Assembly: GCA_020851555.1 (NCBI GenBank)
Contig: JADZCM010000015.1
Coordinates: 99,015-163,014 of the forward strand
Length of the DNA stretch: 64,000 nucleotides
Source of the DNA: Bryobacterales bacterium
GTDB taxonomy: Bacteria > Acidobacteriota > Terriglobia > Bryobacterales > Bryobacteraceae
Direction: 5' to 3'
Part shown: positions 26,045-34,108 of the stretch, one piece after another
How positions within the stretch are numbered: the stretch's first letter is position 1
Layout: each line of letters begins with the position of its first letter
The notes under the pieces: model-generated
The model's database searches: none
Told to the model about the DNA's origin: nothing
The model's input: only the letters and a program-made list of their open reading frames with translations
Translations under genes and position numbers: made by a program

Positions 26045-29000
26045 CTAGAATTGGAACCGCAACTGGAGCTGGATATTGCGCATGTTCATGGCGCCGTTCG
26101 CCGCGCCGAAGCCGGCGTCTTTTGGTTTCAGCCGGCTCTGGTTCAAGCTCCCGTCGGTATTGAACTGATTGTTCACCAGCGTCATGCTCGTCGGGTTGTT
26201 GAACTGAGCCGTTGAGTTACGGCCGTTGATGTTCGTGATGTTGAACGTGTTGAAAACGTCCGCCCGCAGTTCGAGCCGGTATCTCTCGCTGCCGACGCGA
26301 ATCCTGCGCACGAACGCCATATCAACATTGCGGATGGTGCAGCCGCGCAGGTAGTTGCGGCCGGACTCCATGCCCACGCTGCCGTAACCCGGCCCGCGCA
26401 CGGTGGTGGCGTCGAACTGCGCGTACTGGTTGTCCGAGCAGCCGCCGCCCAGCTTGGCCAGATCGAGCAGGACCACCCTGCCAGCCCAGTCCGGCGACCC
26501 CGTGATGTTCACATTTGCGCCGTCGTTCTGGTAGCTGTAGCCCAGGGTGTAAGCCGCGCCCGACTGCACCGTCGCCACGGCGGAAATCTGCCAGTCCCTG
26601 GTCAGCTCCCGGACCACGGCGCCCTTGCCCTGGATGCCGGGGCTGCTCCAGATACCGTTGGCTTTGAACAGGTGCGGGATCACGTCCAGGTTCTCCATCA
26701 GTTTCTCGTACGCCGCCTGATCGGAGCGCAGCGAGATGGTTCCGTCGGCCGCGTGCTGCAAGCGTCTGTTCAGCCCCGTGTTGCCCTTGAGGCTGAACCC
26801 GTAGGTATAGTTGGCGCCGAAGGAGAAGCCGCCCTGGAACCGCCGGTTCACGTTGAACTGAAGCGAGTGATAGGTGTCCCAGAATTCCGTCGCGTTCTGC
26901 TCGATCGGGCCGATGCCGCGGTACGGGCGCAGCAGGTTAGTTGCGTACGCCGTCTTCCCGGGAATCGTGCTCGATCCAAGCGTGGGGTCCTGGTTCGCGG
27001 GCAGGTACGCCGCGCCGATGTCCACCGCGTTCAGGAGCTGGCGGCCGCCGCCCTGGAAGGCCCCCATGCGGTTGTACCCATGATTGCCCACGTAGGTCAC
27101 GTCCCCGACCATCGCCAGCGGCAGGGACTTCTGGACGCCCGCCTGCCATTGCCAGGAGGACGGCACCTTCGCGTTGTACTGGAAGGTGTACATGGTCGGC
27201 GTGGGCTGGAGGCTCATGCCCCCCTGCCCGAGCGTCGCCAGTTCCCCGTTGAACAGGTTCTGCGACGTCGCAATCGGCGGGTTGTTCGGGGTCGAGAACA
27301 CCGTGTTTCCGTCCGGCCGGTCGTAGAACAGCCCGAGACCGCCGCGGAACACCCAGTTCGAGTTCCCGGTCAGGTCATAGGCGAACCCGATCCGCGGCCC
27401 CACCACCAACCGCGGCCATACGTAGTTGGTCTTGGCGATCCCTTCGCCGGCTCTCTGGATGCCGTTCAGCGCCTTGCCCGTGCCGGGGATCGGGGTCCCG
27501 ATAGCGGCCGCCGTGTTTACCGCGCCCGGCACTACCAGGATCTGCCCGGTGCGCGGGTCCTTGGCGTTGCGGTCGTTGCCCGAGCAAACGGTCGCGCCGC
27601 TCTTGCACCCGGAGACGTACAGCAACGGCGCATCGCCAGCCTTCCACTGCTCGGGGAAGAAGTTGGACATCTGCTGGAACTGGTCGTGCTGAGGCTGTTG
27701 GTTCACAAAACGCATGCCGTAGTCCACCGTCAGGCGGTTGGTCACCTTCCAGTTGTCCTGAAGGAAGAATTCCACCTGGTTGTAGAGCATGCTGCCTTCG
27801 ATGAACCGCGACATCTGCGTGTAGTTGGTGAAAACGCCCAGCGCCGCGTTGGCGAAGCCGAAGCCGGAGTCCAGGGTGTTGTTGGTGTCGTTGCCGAAAT
27901 TCACGTAGCCCTGGAAGCTCAGGTTCGCCGCGTCGCCGCCGCCCGCGCCCGTGTTCTGCGCCTTGTAGCTGTGGTTCAGGTAGAACCCGCCCTTGAGCGT
28001 GTGCCGCGCCATGACCTTGGTCAGGCTGACGTTGACGTCCCGCGTCCGGTTGATGTTCAGCCAGCCGGGATACCGCTGCTGGGTCGGCGGAGCCCCGATG
28101 CGGCTGCCCCAGCCCCAGACGGGCGGCAGGTTCAACGCCTTGCCGTCCCAGAAGGGCGGCTTCTCCGCCTCCATCACCTTGTAGCCGTAATACCGCTCAT
28201 CCATCACACCCGCTTGCGGATACAGCAGCGGGAAGGAGGCCAAGCTCTTCAGGCGGTTGGACTCCTCGTTGACCAGGATGCCGTTCTCGTTGCCGCCCGC
28301 CAACTGGTTCTGGATCTGCCCGTAGGTCACCTCGAGAAACGTCGTGGGGCTGAACACGTAGTTCGCCGTGAAAGCCCAGTTGGGGATGACCGGATACGGC
28401 ACGTAAGCATCCGAGAAGCCCGGAATCAGGCCCGGGATCACCATCTTGGTTTGCCGCTGCGCGGAGTACTTGCCCGTCACCCGCAGTTTGTCCGTGGCCT
28501 GGTAGTCGATCCGGACGGCCGGCTGCTGGAGCAGCCGGTTGTACGGCTCCCCGTCCTTCTGATAGTTGTAGTTGCTTCCCGGAGCCTGGTCCATGGTGGG
28601 GAGCGGGTAACGGTTGAGCACCGCCACGCCCGGGGCATACAGCCGGTTGACCGGAATCTGCTGGCCCGGGAAGGGGGCCCCAGTCGTGAAGTCCATCAGC
28701 GTCGGGATCGGGTTGCCGTTGTTGTCACGGCTCTGGGAGAAATTGCCGGCGCGCTCCAGCGCCGACGGCACCCGCAGCCGGATGGGAGTGGCGCTGGTCG
28801 TCGTGGACGTGGGCCGGTACTCGTGCGCGTAGAAGAAGAAGAGCTTGTTGCGCCCGTCGACGACCTTGGGAATCACCACCGGCCCGCCGATGGTGTAGCC
28901 GTAAATCTGCTGGCTGCTCTTGGTCTTCGGGTCGTTGTTCTTCACCTGCAACCACGAACGGTTATTCCAGTCCGAGTCGGTCAAAAGCATGTAGCCCGAG

Positions 29001-29737
29001 CCGTGGAGCTGGTTCGTGCCGCTCTTGGTCACCGCCGTGATCTGCAACCCGCTCGACCGGCCGTATTCCGCCTGGTATCCCTGCGTCAGGATCTTCACTT
29101 CGCCGATCGACTCGATGTTCATGCTCAGCATCTGGCCGTTGTTGCCCGTGTCCATGGCCGAGATGCCGTCCATCATGATGTTGTTCTGGCTGGCGCCGCC
29201 CAGCCGCGTTCCGCCGGCCGAGTCGCCGCCCTCCCGGACGCCCGGAGTGAACTGCACCAGGTTGGTGAAGTTCCCATGGCCGATCGGGAGACTCTCGATC
29301 TGTTGGGTGGTGATGGCGAACGACCGCTCGCCGCTCTGGGTCTGGATGAGTTCCGCCGTGGCGGTCACCGTGACCGATTCGACGGTTGTGCCCACTTCGA
29401 GCGTCAGCGGCGGCACGCCCACACGGTCGCCGCCCGTAACCATGATCCCCGTGCGCCGCGTGACCTTGAACCCTTGGGCCGTAACCTCGACGGTGTAGGT
29501 GTCGGCGACGACGTTCGGGAATACGTAGTCCCCGGTCGGATTGGTGAAGACCGGGGCGGTCTTCAAGCCCCGCGCTTCGCTGACCAGGATCACGCTGGCG
29601 CCGGGAACCACGGCTCCGGTCGCGTCGATGACCCTCCCGGTCACAGTCCCGGTGGTGATCTGCGCCGGCGCCGAAAGCGGCAGCAGCAACAGGACCACGG
29701 CAAAGACAGCAACCATACTTAGAGTGCTGCGTATCAT
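26045..29737 (-). CDS. Oar-like TonB-dependent receptor with carboxypeptidase-regulatory domain
   Basis: 1230 aa. The ATG at 29737 is fixed by GAGGAGG a few bases upstream and by the signal peptide (MIRSTLSMVAVFAVVLLLLPLSAPAQ). A carboxypeptidase-regulatory-like domain (about 30-110: GTVTGRVIDATGAVVPGASV, NPTGDYVFPNV) is followed by a TonB plug (about 125-230, FTPGVREGG, NNIMMDGISA) and a very long barrel ending QLQLRFQF with the terminal aromatic of outer-membrane proteins. This family imports large oligomers, and the ligand is not predictable from sequence. No adjacent catabolic gene reveals its substrate. Confidence 0.93.
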   Translation of the reverse strand: MIRSTLSMVAVFAVVLLLLPLSAPAQITTGTVTGRVIDATGAVVPGASVILVSEARGLKTAPVFTNPTGDYVFPNVVADTYTVEVTAQGFKVTRRTGIMVTGGDRVGVPPLTLEVGTTVESVTVTATAELIQTQSGERSFAITTQQIESLPIGHGNFTNLVQFTPGVREGGDSAGGTRLGGASQNNIMMDGISAMDTGNNGQMLSMNIESIGEVKILTQGYQAEYGRSSGLQITAVTKSGTNQLHGSGYMLLTDSDWNNRSWLQVKNNDPKTKSSQQIYGYTIGGPVVIPKVVDGRNKLFFFYAHEYRPTSTTTSATPIRLRVPSALERAGNFSQSRDNNGNPIPTLMDFTTGAPFPGQQIPVNRLYAPGVAVLNRYPLPTMDQAPGSNYNYQKDGEPYNRLLQQPAVRIDYQATDKLRVTGKYSAQRQTKMVIPGLIPGFSDAYVPYPVIPNWAFTANYVFSPTTFLEVTYGQIQNQLAGGNENGILVNEESNRLKSLASFPLLYPQAGVMDERYYGYKVMEAEKPPFWDGKALNLPPVWGWGSRIGAPPTQQRYPGWLNINRTRDVNVSLTKVMARHTLKGGFYLNHSYKAQNTGAGGGDAANLSFQGYVNFGNDTNNTLDSGFGFANAALGVFTNYTQMSRFIEGSMLYNQVEFFLQDNWKVTNRLTVDYGMRFVNQQPQHDQFQQMSNFFPEQWKAGDAPLLYVSGCKSGATVCSGNDRNAKDPRTGQILVVPGAVNTAAAIGTPIPGTGKALNGIQRAGEGIAKTNYVWPRLVVGPRIGFAYDLTGNSNWVFRGGLGLFYDRPDGNTVFSTPNNPPIATSQNLFNGELATLGQGGMSLQPTPTMYTFQYNAKVPSSWQWQAGVQKSLPLAMVGDVTYVGNHGYNRMGAFQGGGRQLLNAVDIGAAYLPANQDPTLGSSTIPGKTAYATNLLRPYRGIGPIEQNATEFWDTYHSLQFNVNRRFQGGFSFGANYTYGFSLKGNTGLNRRLQHAADGTISLRSDQAAYEKLMENLDVIPHLFKANGIWSSPGIQGKGAVVRELTRDWQISAVATVQSGAAYTLGYSYQNDGANVNITGSPDWAGRVVLLDLAKLGGGCSDNQYAQFDATTVRGPGYGSVGMESGRNYLRGCTIRNVDMAFVRRIRVGSERYRLELRADVFNTFNITNINGRNSTAQFNNPTSMTLVNNQFNTDGSLNQSRLKPKDAGFGAANGAMNMRNIQLQLRFQF

Positions 29738-30080
29738 GCTTCCTCCTCTTTCACGTTCTTGGCCTGCTCGCCGGCCGGTGACACGGCCCTTCCCCATCCA
29801 GCGCGGTCCCCGCCGGCGCTCATAGCCACCGAAGGCAGTGGGATTTTCCCGGCGCCGGGCGCTACCCTCCCGCCCGGTCAAGCAAGATCACCCTCCACCC
29901 CGTTACACTCAACTAACGAGGGGAGTATACATCAGGTCAAAGGCGGCATCAAGGGGGAGAGATCATCCCACAGGAGTGTATTCAATTAAATTTTGTTAAT
30001 TTACGGCGCGCGGCAATCTCCTGATTCGGGCTAAGGAGACGGATTTCCCCGCCGGTGTGCCGCGGGCGTCAAGCCCGGGT
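29738..30080. other. intergenic region upstream of the TonB receptor gene
   Basis: About 340 bases. It holds the receptor promoter at 29924-29952 and an AT-rich block at 29979-30003 (TCAATTAAATTTTGTTAATTT), a possible UP element or activator site about 30 bp upstream of the -35. Its left 180 nt would be the transcribed leader. No gene is seen. Confidence 0.45.
29924..29952 (-). promoter_or_regulatory. sigma-70-type promoter for the TonB receptor gene
   Basis: On the minus strand TTGATG (complement of 29947-29952) and TATACT (complement of 29924-29929) are exactly 17 nt apart. Transcription would begin near 29917 and give a 5' leader of about 180 nt before the ATG. Confidence 0.6.
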
Positions 30081-31691
30081 TCAGTGGGCGGTTCTGAGCA
30101 GCGCCCGGCGCCGGCGCTCCCAGCGCATGCGCGAGCCGTACTCCCCGCAAAGCGTAGCGATCGCCGCCCAGTAGTATCCGGCCACGAAGAGCGCCAAAAG
30201 CGGCAGCGCCGCGAAGTTCCGGCTTCCGATAGCCCAGTACATGGCGCCCAGGAAATACGTGCCGATGGCCAGTTCGATGTAGGGCAGCCACCCGCTCTTC
30301 CTCCGGTACTTGGCCGGCGCGGCGTGAACCCCCTGGTCTCCGATGGCGTACTTGGCCGTGCGCACGAAGCTGCTTTGTATTCCCAGCAGACCCTCCACGA
30401 CCGCGCGCGTATTGATCACCGCGAGCGCCACGCCCGCCGCCAGCAGCGCCGGCATCATGAAGATCGAGCGTTTCCAGGTCCGGCGGTCGTGTTCGCGCTC
30501 CGCCATGAGGTAGAAGGCGGAAATGGAGAAGAACGCGGCGGTCATCAGCGGCAGGTCCACGAAGAGTATCTGCCACCAGCCGATGTAGAAGCGCACGATC
30601 ATCACCGGCACCATCAGGGCCGAAATGATCAGCATGAGCGGGTAGGAGATATTGGGCGTCAGATGGAACACCGCTTCCATCTTCTGACGCCAGGGGATCG
30701 GGGAGCGCAGCAACGACGGCAGCAGTTTCCGCGCCGTCTGCGTCAGGCCCTTCGCCCAGCGGGACTGCTGGACTTGAAAGGCGTGCATTTCCACGGGAAG
30801 CTCGGAAGGGCAGCCCAGGGCGGGCACATAGATGAATCGCCACCCCTTCAACTGCGCCCGGTAGCTGAGATCGCAGTCCTCGGTCAGGGTGTCGTGCTGC
30901 CAGCCGCCGGCGTCCTCTATCATGCGCCGCCGCAGGACCCCGGCCGTGCCGTTGAAGTTGATGAACAATCCCCGGCCGCAGCGGGCCACGTGATCCAGCA
31001 CGAAGTGCCCGTCGAGCAGCATGGCCTGGATTTCGGTGAGCACGTTGTACTCGCGGTTGAGGTAGGTCCACCGGGACTGCACGACGCCGATGGCGGGGTC
31101 GGTGAAGAAGTGGACGGTGCGCGCGAGGAAGTCGGCGGGCGGAACGAAATCGGCGTCGAAGATGGCGATCAGTTCTCCGGTGGCGGTCTTCAGTCCTTCC
31201 TGAAGGGCTCCTGCCTTGAAGCCGGCGCGGTTATCCCGGTGGATGTACTGGATGTCGTGGCCTTCGGCCTGGTAACGGGCGACCAGTGACGCGGCGATGC
31301 TCTGCGTGTCGTCGGTCGAGTCGTCCAGCACCTGGATCTGGAGCAACTCCCGGGGGTAGTCGATTCGCGTCACTCCTTCCAGGAGCCGCCCGGCAACGTA
31401 GCTCTCGTTGTACAGGGGAAGCTGCACGGTCACGCGCGGCAACTGCTCGAAGCGCCGGGACGGCTCAGTGGCAAGGTTCTTCCGCCCCTTCAGGTAGCCG
31501 CGGATGACCTCGTAACGGTAGGCTCCATAAATGGACAGCACCGCCATGACGGTGAAGTAGGGAACCAGCAGCGACCAGTCGAACCAGTCCAGCCTGTGTA
31601 TGCCCTTGAAGGTGTCGTCGGTCAGGGCATTCACCGCCTTCTGGAGCGGCGAGGCGGCCAGCAGGGCAAACGCAGTGAGGTTTAGAGCCAT
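30081..31691 (-). CDS. membrane family 2 glycosyltransferase (cellulose/mannan synthase-like)
   Basis: 536 aa. One N-terminal membrane segment (LLVPYFTVMAVLSIYGAYRY) precedes the GT-A domain: VTVQLPLYNESYVAGRLLEG, QVLDDSTDDTQ, FDADFVPP (DxD-type), TLTEDCDLSYRA (TED) and QVQQSRWAKG (QxxRW). These are the hallmarks of a processive synthase. Four or so C-terminal membrane helices follow (from about residue 350). It probably builds a beta-linked exopolysaccharide from a nucleotide sugar. It is close in character to CslA-like mannan synthases, but no cellulose-type accessory gene is nearby. Confidence 0.88.
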   Translation of the reverse strand: MALNLTAFALLAASPLQKAVNALTDDTFKGIHRLDWFDWSLLVPYFTVMAVLSIYGAYRYEVIRGYLKGRKNLATEPSRRFEQLPRVTVQLPLYNESYVAGRLLEGVTRIDYPRELLQIQVLDDSTDDTQSIAASLVARYQAEGHDIQYIHRDNRAGFKAGALQEGLKTATGELIAIFDADFVPPADFLARTVHFFTDPAIGVVQSRWTYLNREYNVLTEIQAMLLDGHFVLDHVARCGRGLFINFNGTAGVLRRRMIEDAGGWQHDTLTEDCDLSYRAQLKGWRFIYVPALGCPSELPVEMHAFQVQQSRWAKGLTQTARKLLPSLLRSPIPWRQKMEAVFHLTPNISYPLMLIISALMVPVMIVRFYIGWWQILFVDLPLMTAAFFSISAFYLMAEREHDRRTWKRSIFMMPALLAAGVALAVINTRAVVEGLLGIQSSFVRTAKYAIGDQGVHAAPAKYRRKSGWLPYIELAIGTYFLGAMYWAIGSRNFAALPLLALFVAGYYWAAIATLCGEYGSRMRWERRRRALLRTAH

Positions 31692-31778
31692 CCAGGTCCA
31701 ATCCGGCGCCGGCTCCCGCGGACAAGCCCGGAGCGCGTACCCGTTACCTCCCCAGTGTATCCTGGAAGAGGGGGATTT

Positions 31779-32159
31779 GTGTCCGCGAAATTGACCGCTC
31801 TGGCGCTTGGGATAGCCGCGGCGCTGGCCGCCGCCACCGGTTCAGAGACCCGGCAACGGCAGGACAAGCTTGAGAACTCGATACTTGCGCCCTGCTGCTG
31901 GGCGGAGCCGATATCCATCCACCGCAGTGACGTGGCTGTCCAGATGAGGGCTGAAATCGCCCGCTTCCTGGGAGAGGGCAAGACCGACCGGGAGATTCTG
32001 GATTACTACAAGGCGCGGTACGGGGAGCGCGTGCTGGTTGAGCCCGAAGGCGCCAAATGGTGGTGGATGACGCTGGTGCCCGTGCTCATGCTGGCCGCGG
32101 GCCTGGTGGTGGCGGTCCTGGTTCTCAAGCGGTGGATCAAGCCGCTTCCCGCATCATAG
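31779..32159 (+). CDS. CcmH-like cytochrome c biogenesis protein with an altered Cys motif
   Basis: 126 aa from a GTG at 31779, supported by AGAGGGGG just upstream. A signal helix (LTALALGIAAALAAATG) is followed by ILAPCCWAEPISIHRSD, then QMRAEIARFLGEGKTDREILDYYKARYGERVL, the CcmH/NrfF three-helix domain, and a C-terminal membrane helix (MTLVPVLMLAAGLVVAVLVL). Classical CcmH has LRCxxC and handles apocytochrome thiols. Here the cysteines are adjacent (CC). No other ccm gene is in the window. The 3' end overlaps the convergent DUF302 gene by 23 bp. Confidence 0.75.
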   Translation: MSAKLTALALGIAAALAAATGSETRQRQDKLENSILAPCCWAEPISIHRSDVAVQMRAEIARFLGEGKTDREILDYYKARYGERVLVEPEGAKWWWMTLVPVLMLAAGLVVAVLVLKRWIKPLPAS

Positions 32160-32517
32160 CCACGATCACCTCTTCCACCTCCCTGGCCACCGGCAGAAGG
32201 GATGGAGTGGCGAAATGCTTCATCAGCGCCGTTGGAAGAATCGTCGCCAGCTTGTAGCCGTGCGGCGAGAGGTACACGGAGATGCGGCAGGGCAGGGCCG
32301 TCGAAACCGCGCCGTTGGCCTCCAGGACCTTCTTGGCCTGGAACGGATTGCAGACCTCGTAAACCAGGCACTCGCCGTTGAACTCCACTCCCTTATTGGC
32401 CATCGTTTCCTTGAGGTTGTGGACGGCGATTACACCGAAGCCGTGCCTGGCGGCGGCCTCCTGCAAGCCCTTGCCGATCGCCTCCAGGCTCTTCTCCGAC
32501 GGGATCTCGTATAGCAT
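32137..32517 (-). CDS. DUF302 domain protein
   Basis: 126 aa. The DUF302 pattern is seen in AIGKGLQEAAARHGFGVIAV, then HNLKETMANKGVEF, VYEVCNPFQAKKVLEAN and LPCRISVYLSPHG. There is no signal peptide, so it is cytoplasmic. DUF302 domains have an unknown biochemical role and bind small ligands or metals in some structures. An AAGAGA just upstream of the ATG supports this start. It overlaps the CcmH-like gene tail to tail by 23 bp. Confidence 0.88.
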   Translation of the reverse strand: MLYEIPSEKSLEAIGKGLQEAAARHGFGVIAVHNLKETMANKGVEFNGECLVYEVCNPFQAKKVLEANGAVSTALPCRISVYLSPHGYKLATILPTALMKHFATPSLLPVAREVEEVIVAMMREAA

Positions 32518-32610
32518 GGTCTCTTCATGGTAATACTACGGAGGGCCGGAAGGAACCCGCGGCCGGCCCGGTCCGTAGCTTGAATTGAGCGGAGGAAACG
32601 AGACACCGGC

Positions 32611-33024
32611 ATGAGAGATCACGTTCGCATCCTGGGCTACCTGCACATAGTGCTGAGCGGGCTGGGGATTCTGGGCGCGCTGGCGGTGTTGCTGGTCTTC
32701 GGTGGAGCGGTGGGTCTGGTTGGAATGACCAACCCGCCGCACTCGGATGCCTGGCGCATCGGGATTCCCGTCATCGGCGTGGTGGGGACGGCGATCGCGG
32801 CGCTGGTGCTGCTGTTGTCCGTGCCGGGGCTGATTGCGGGCGTGGGCCTGCTGAAGTTCCGCCCGTGGGCGCGCCTTCTTACGATCGTGCTTTCCGCTCT
32901 GAACCTGGTGAATGTGCCGGTGGGCACCGCGCTGGGCATCTACGGGCTTTGGGTGCTGTTACAGGCGGAGACGGAGCGGCTGTTCGATCAAGCCCCCCGC
33001 CCGTACGGGGCGGGCCCGGCCTGA
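32611..33024 (+). CDS. small integral membrane protein of unknown function
   Basis: 137 aa with three or four membrane helices (about 10-35, 50-72, 75-92 and 95-118) and a short charged C-terminus. A GGAGG at 32591-32595 lies 15 nt before the ATG, rather far. The pattern of a helix pair followed by KFRPWARLL resembles small DUF-type membrane proteins widespread in bacteria, but I do not recognise a family with confidence. Its 3' end overlaps the radical SAM gene by 37 bp, tail to tail. Confidence 0.65.
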   Translation: MRDHVRILGYLHIVLSGLGILGALAVLLVFGGAVGLVGMTNPPHSDAWRIGIPVIGVVGTAIAALVLLLSVPGLIAGVGLLKFRPWARLLTIVLSALNLVNVPVGTALGIYGLWVLLQAETERLFDQAPRPYGAGPA

Positions 33025-34103
33025 GTCGCCCTCGGCTCGTAGATGCAGAAAGGCTCCTCGGCCATGTAGTTGCCGGTCAGGCCGAAGGCGCGGGCGCGGC
33101 AGCCCAGGCAGATGTACTTGAACTCGCACAGGCCGCACTTGCCCTCAAGCTGGTCGGGTTGGCGCAGGGCGGCGAAGACCTCGGCCTTCTCCCACACGTC
33201 CCGGAACCGGTCTTTCCGCAGGTCGCCCGCCGCAACCGGAAGGTAGCCGCAGGGATAGACCTCGCCCTGGTGGGATATGAAGCAGACCCCGCTGCCGGCC
33301 AGGCATCCGCGGGTGGTGGCATGGAGGCCGTGAGTGGCCAGTTCGGGAACGCTCTGGCCGGCGCGCCGGGCTTCGGCGCGCCGCTGCCGCATGATCCGGT
33401 AGTAGTGCGGGGCGCAGGTGGCCTTGAGTTCCAGGCCGCTGTCGAGCGAACGGTCGTAGAACCAGTTCAACACCTGTTCGTATTGCTCCCCGTGAATGGT
33501 CTGGTCCTCGGCGATGGTCAGCCCGCAACCGACGGGCACCAGCAGGAATATGTGGAACGCCGCAACGCCGAGCGACTGCGCCAGTTTCAGGATGCCGGGC
33601 AGTTCGTCCACGTTGTGGCGGGCCACGCTGGTGTTGATCTGGGTGGAGACGCCCAGCGCCTGAAGGTGCTTCAGCCCCGCGATGGCGGCGTCGAAGGCGC
33701 CGGCCTCGCCCCGAAACGAGTCGTGCGTGTGCCGGTTGGCTCCATCCAGGCTGATGGAGACACGGACAATCCCCGCGGCTTTGATCCTCTCCGCCATGGC
33801 TTCGTCCACCAGCGTCCCGTTGGTGGCCAGCGCGACGCGCATACCCTTGCCCACGGCGCGCCGGGCGATGTCGAAGACGTCGCGCCTCCAAAGAGGCTCA
33901 CCGCCGCTGAGAACCAGGATCAGTGGGGCATATTCCGCAATCTGGTCCACCACGTTGCAGCACTCGGCGTAGCTGAGGTCGTTCGGCGACATCAGCTCCG
34001 TGGCGCTGGCCCGGCAGTGTATGCACCTCAGATTACAGCCGGTTGTGAGTTCCCAGAAGATCAGCCGCGGACGGCATCCGCCGTGTTCCTGGCCAGGATT
34101 CAT
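32988..34103 (-). CDS. radical SAM/SPASM enzyme (AhbD/PqqE-like)
   Basis: 371 aa. The radical SAM motif CNLRCIHC lies in LIFWELTTGCNLRCIHCRA at about 14-32. SGGEPLWRRD binds SAM, and VSISLDGANRHTHD is typical. A C-terminal SPASM domain carries cysteines in TRGCLAGSGVCFIS, YPCGYLP and KCGLCEFKYICLGC for extra Fe-S clusters. The opening and SPASM order resemble AhbD (heme formation from siroheme), but PqqE-like peptide-modifying enzymes share them. No heme genes or precursor peptide are seen nearby. It begins 5 bp after the membrane protein gene, so it is the last gene of that operon. Confidence 0.85.
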   Translation of the reverse strand: MNPGQEHGGCRPRLIFWELTTGCNLRCIHCRASATELMSPNDLSYAECCNVVDQIAEYAPLILVLSGGEPLWRRDVFDIARRAVGKGMRVALATNGTLVDEAMAERIKAAGIVRVSISLDGANRHTHDSFRGEAGAFDAAIAGLKHLQALGVSTQINTSVARHNVDELPGILKLAQSLGVAAFHIFLLVPVGCGLTIAEDQTIHGEQYEQVLNWFYDRSLDSGLELKATCAPHYYRIMRQRRAEARRAGQSVPELATHGLHATTRGCLAGSGVCFISHQGEVYPCGYLPVAAGDLRKDRFRDVWEKAEVFAALRQPDQLEGKCGLCEFKYICLGCRARAFGLTGNYMAEEPFCIYEPRATQAGPAPYGRGA

Positions 34104-34108
34104 GGAAA

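Noticed and set aside
26672..29722. 1016-codon open frame on the plus strand opposite the TonB receptor
   Set aside because: No signal, domain or protein-like pattern; Arg/Val/His-rich composition typical of antisense frames in GC-rich coding DNA. The minus strand has signal peptide, domains and ribosome binding site.
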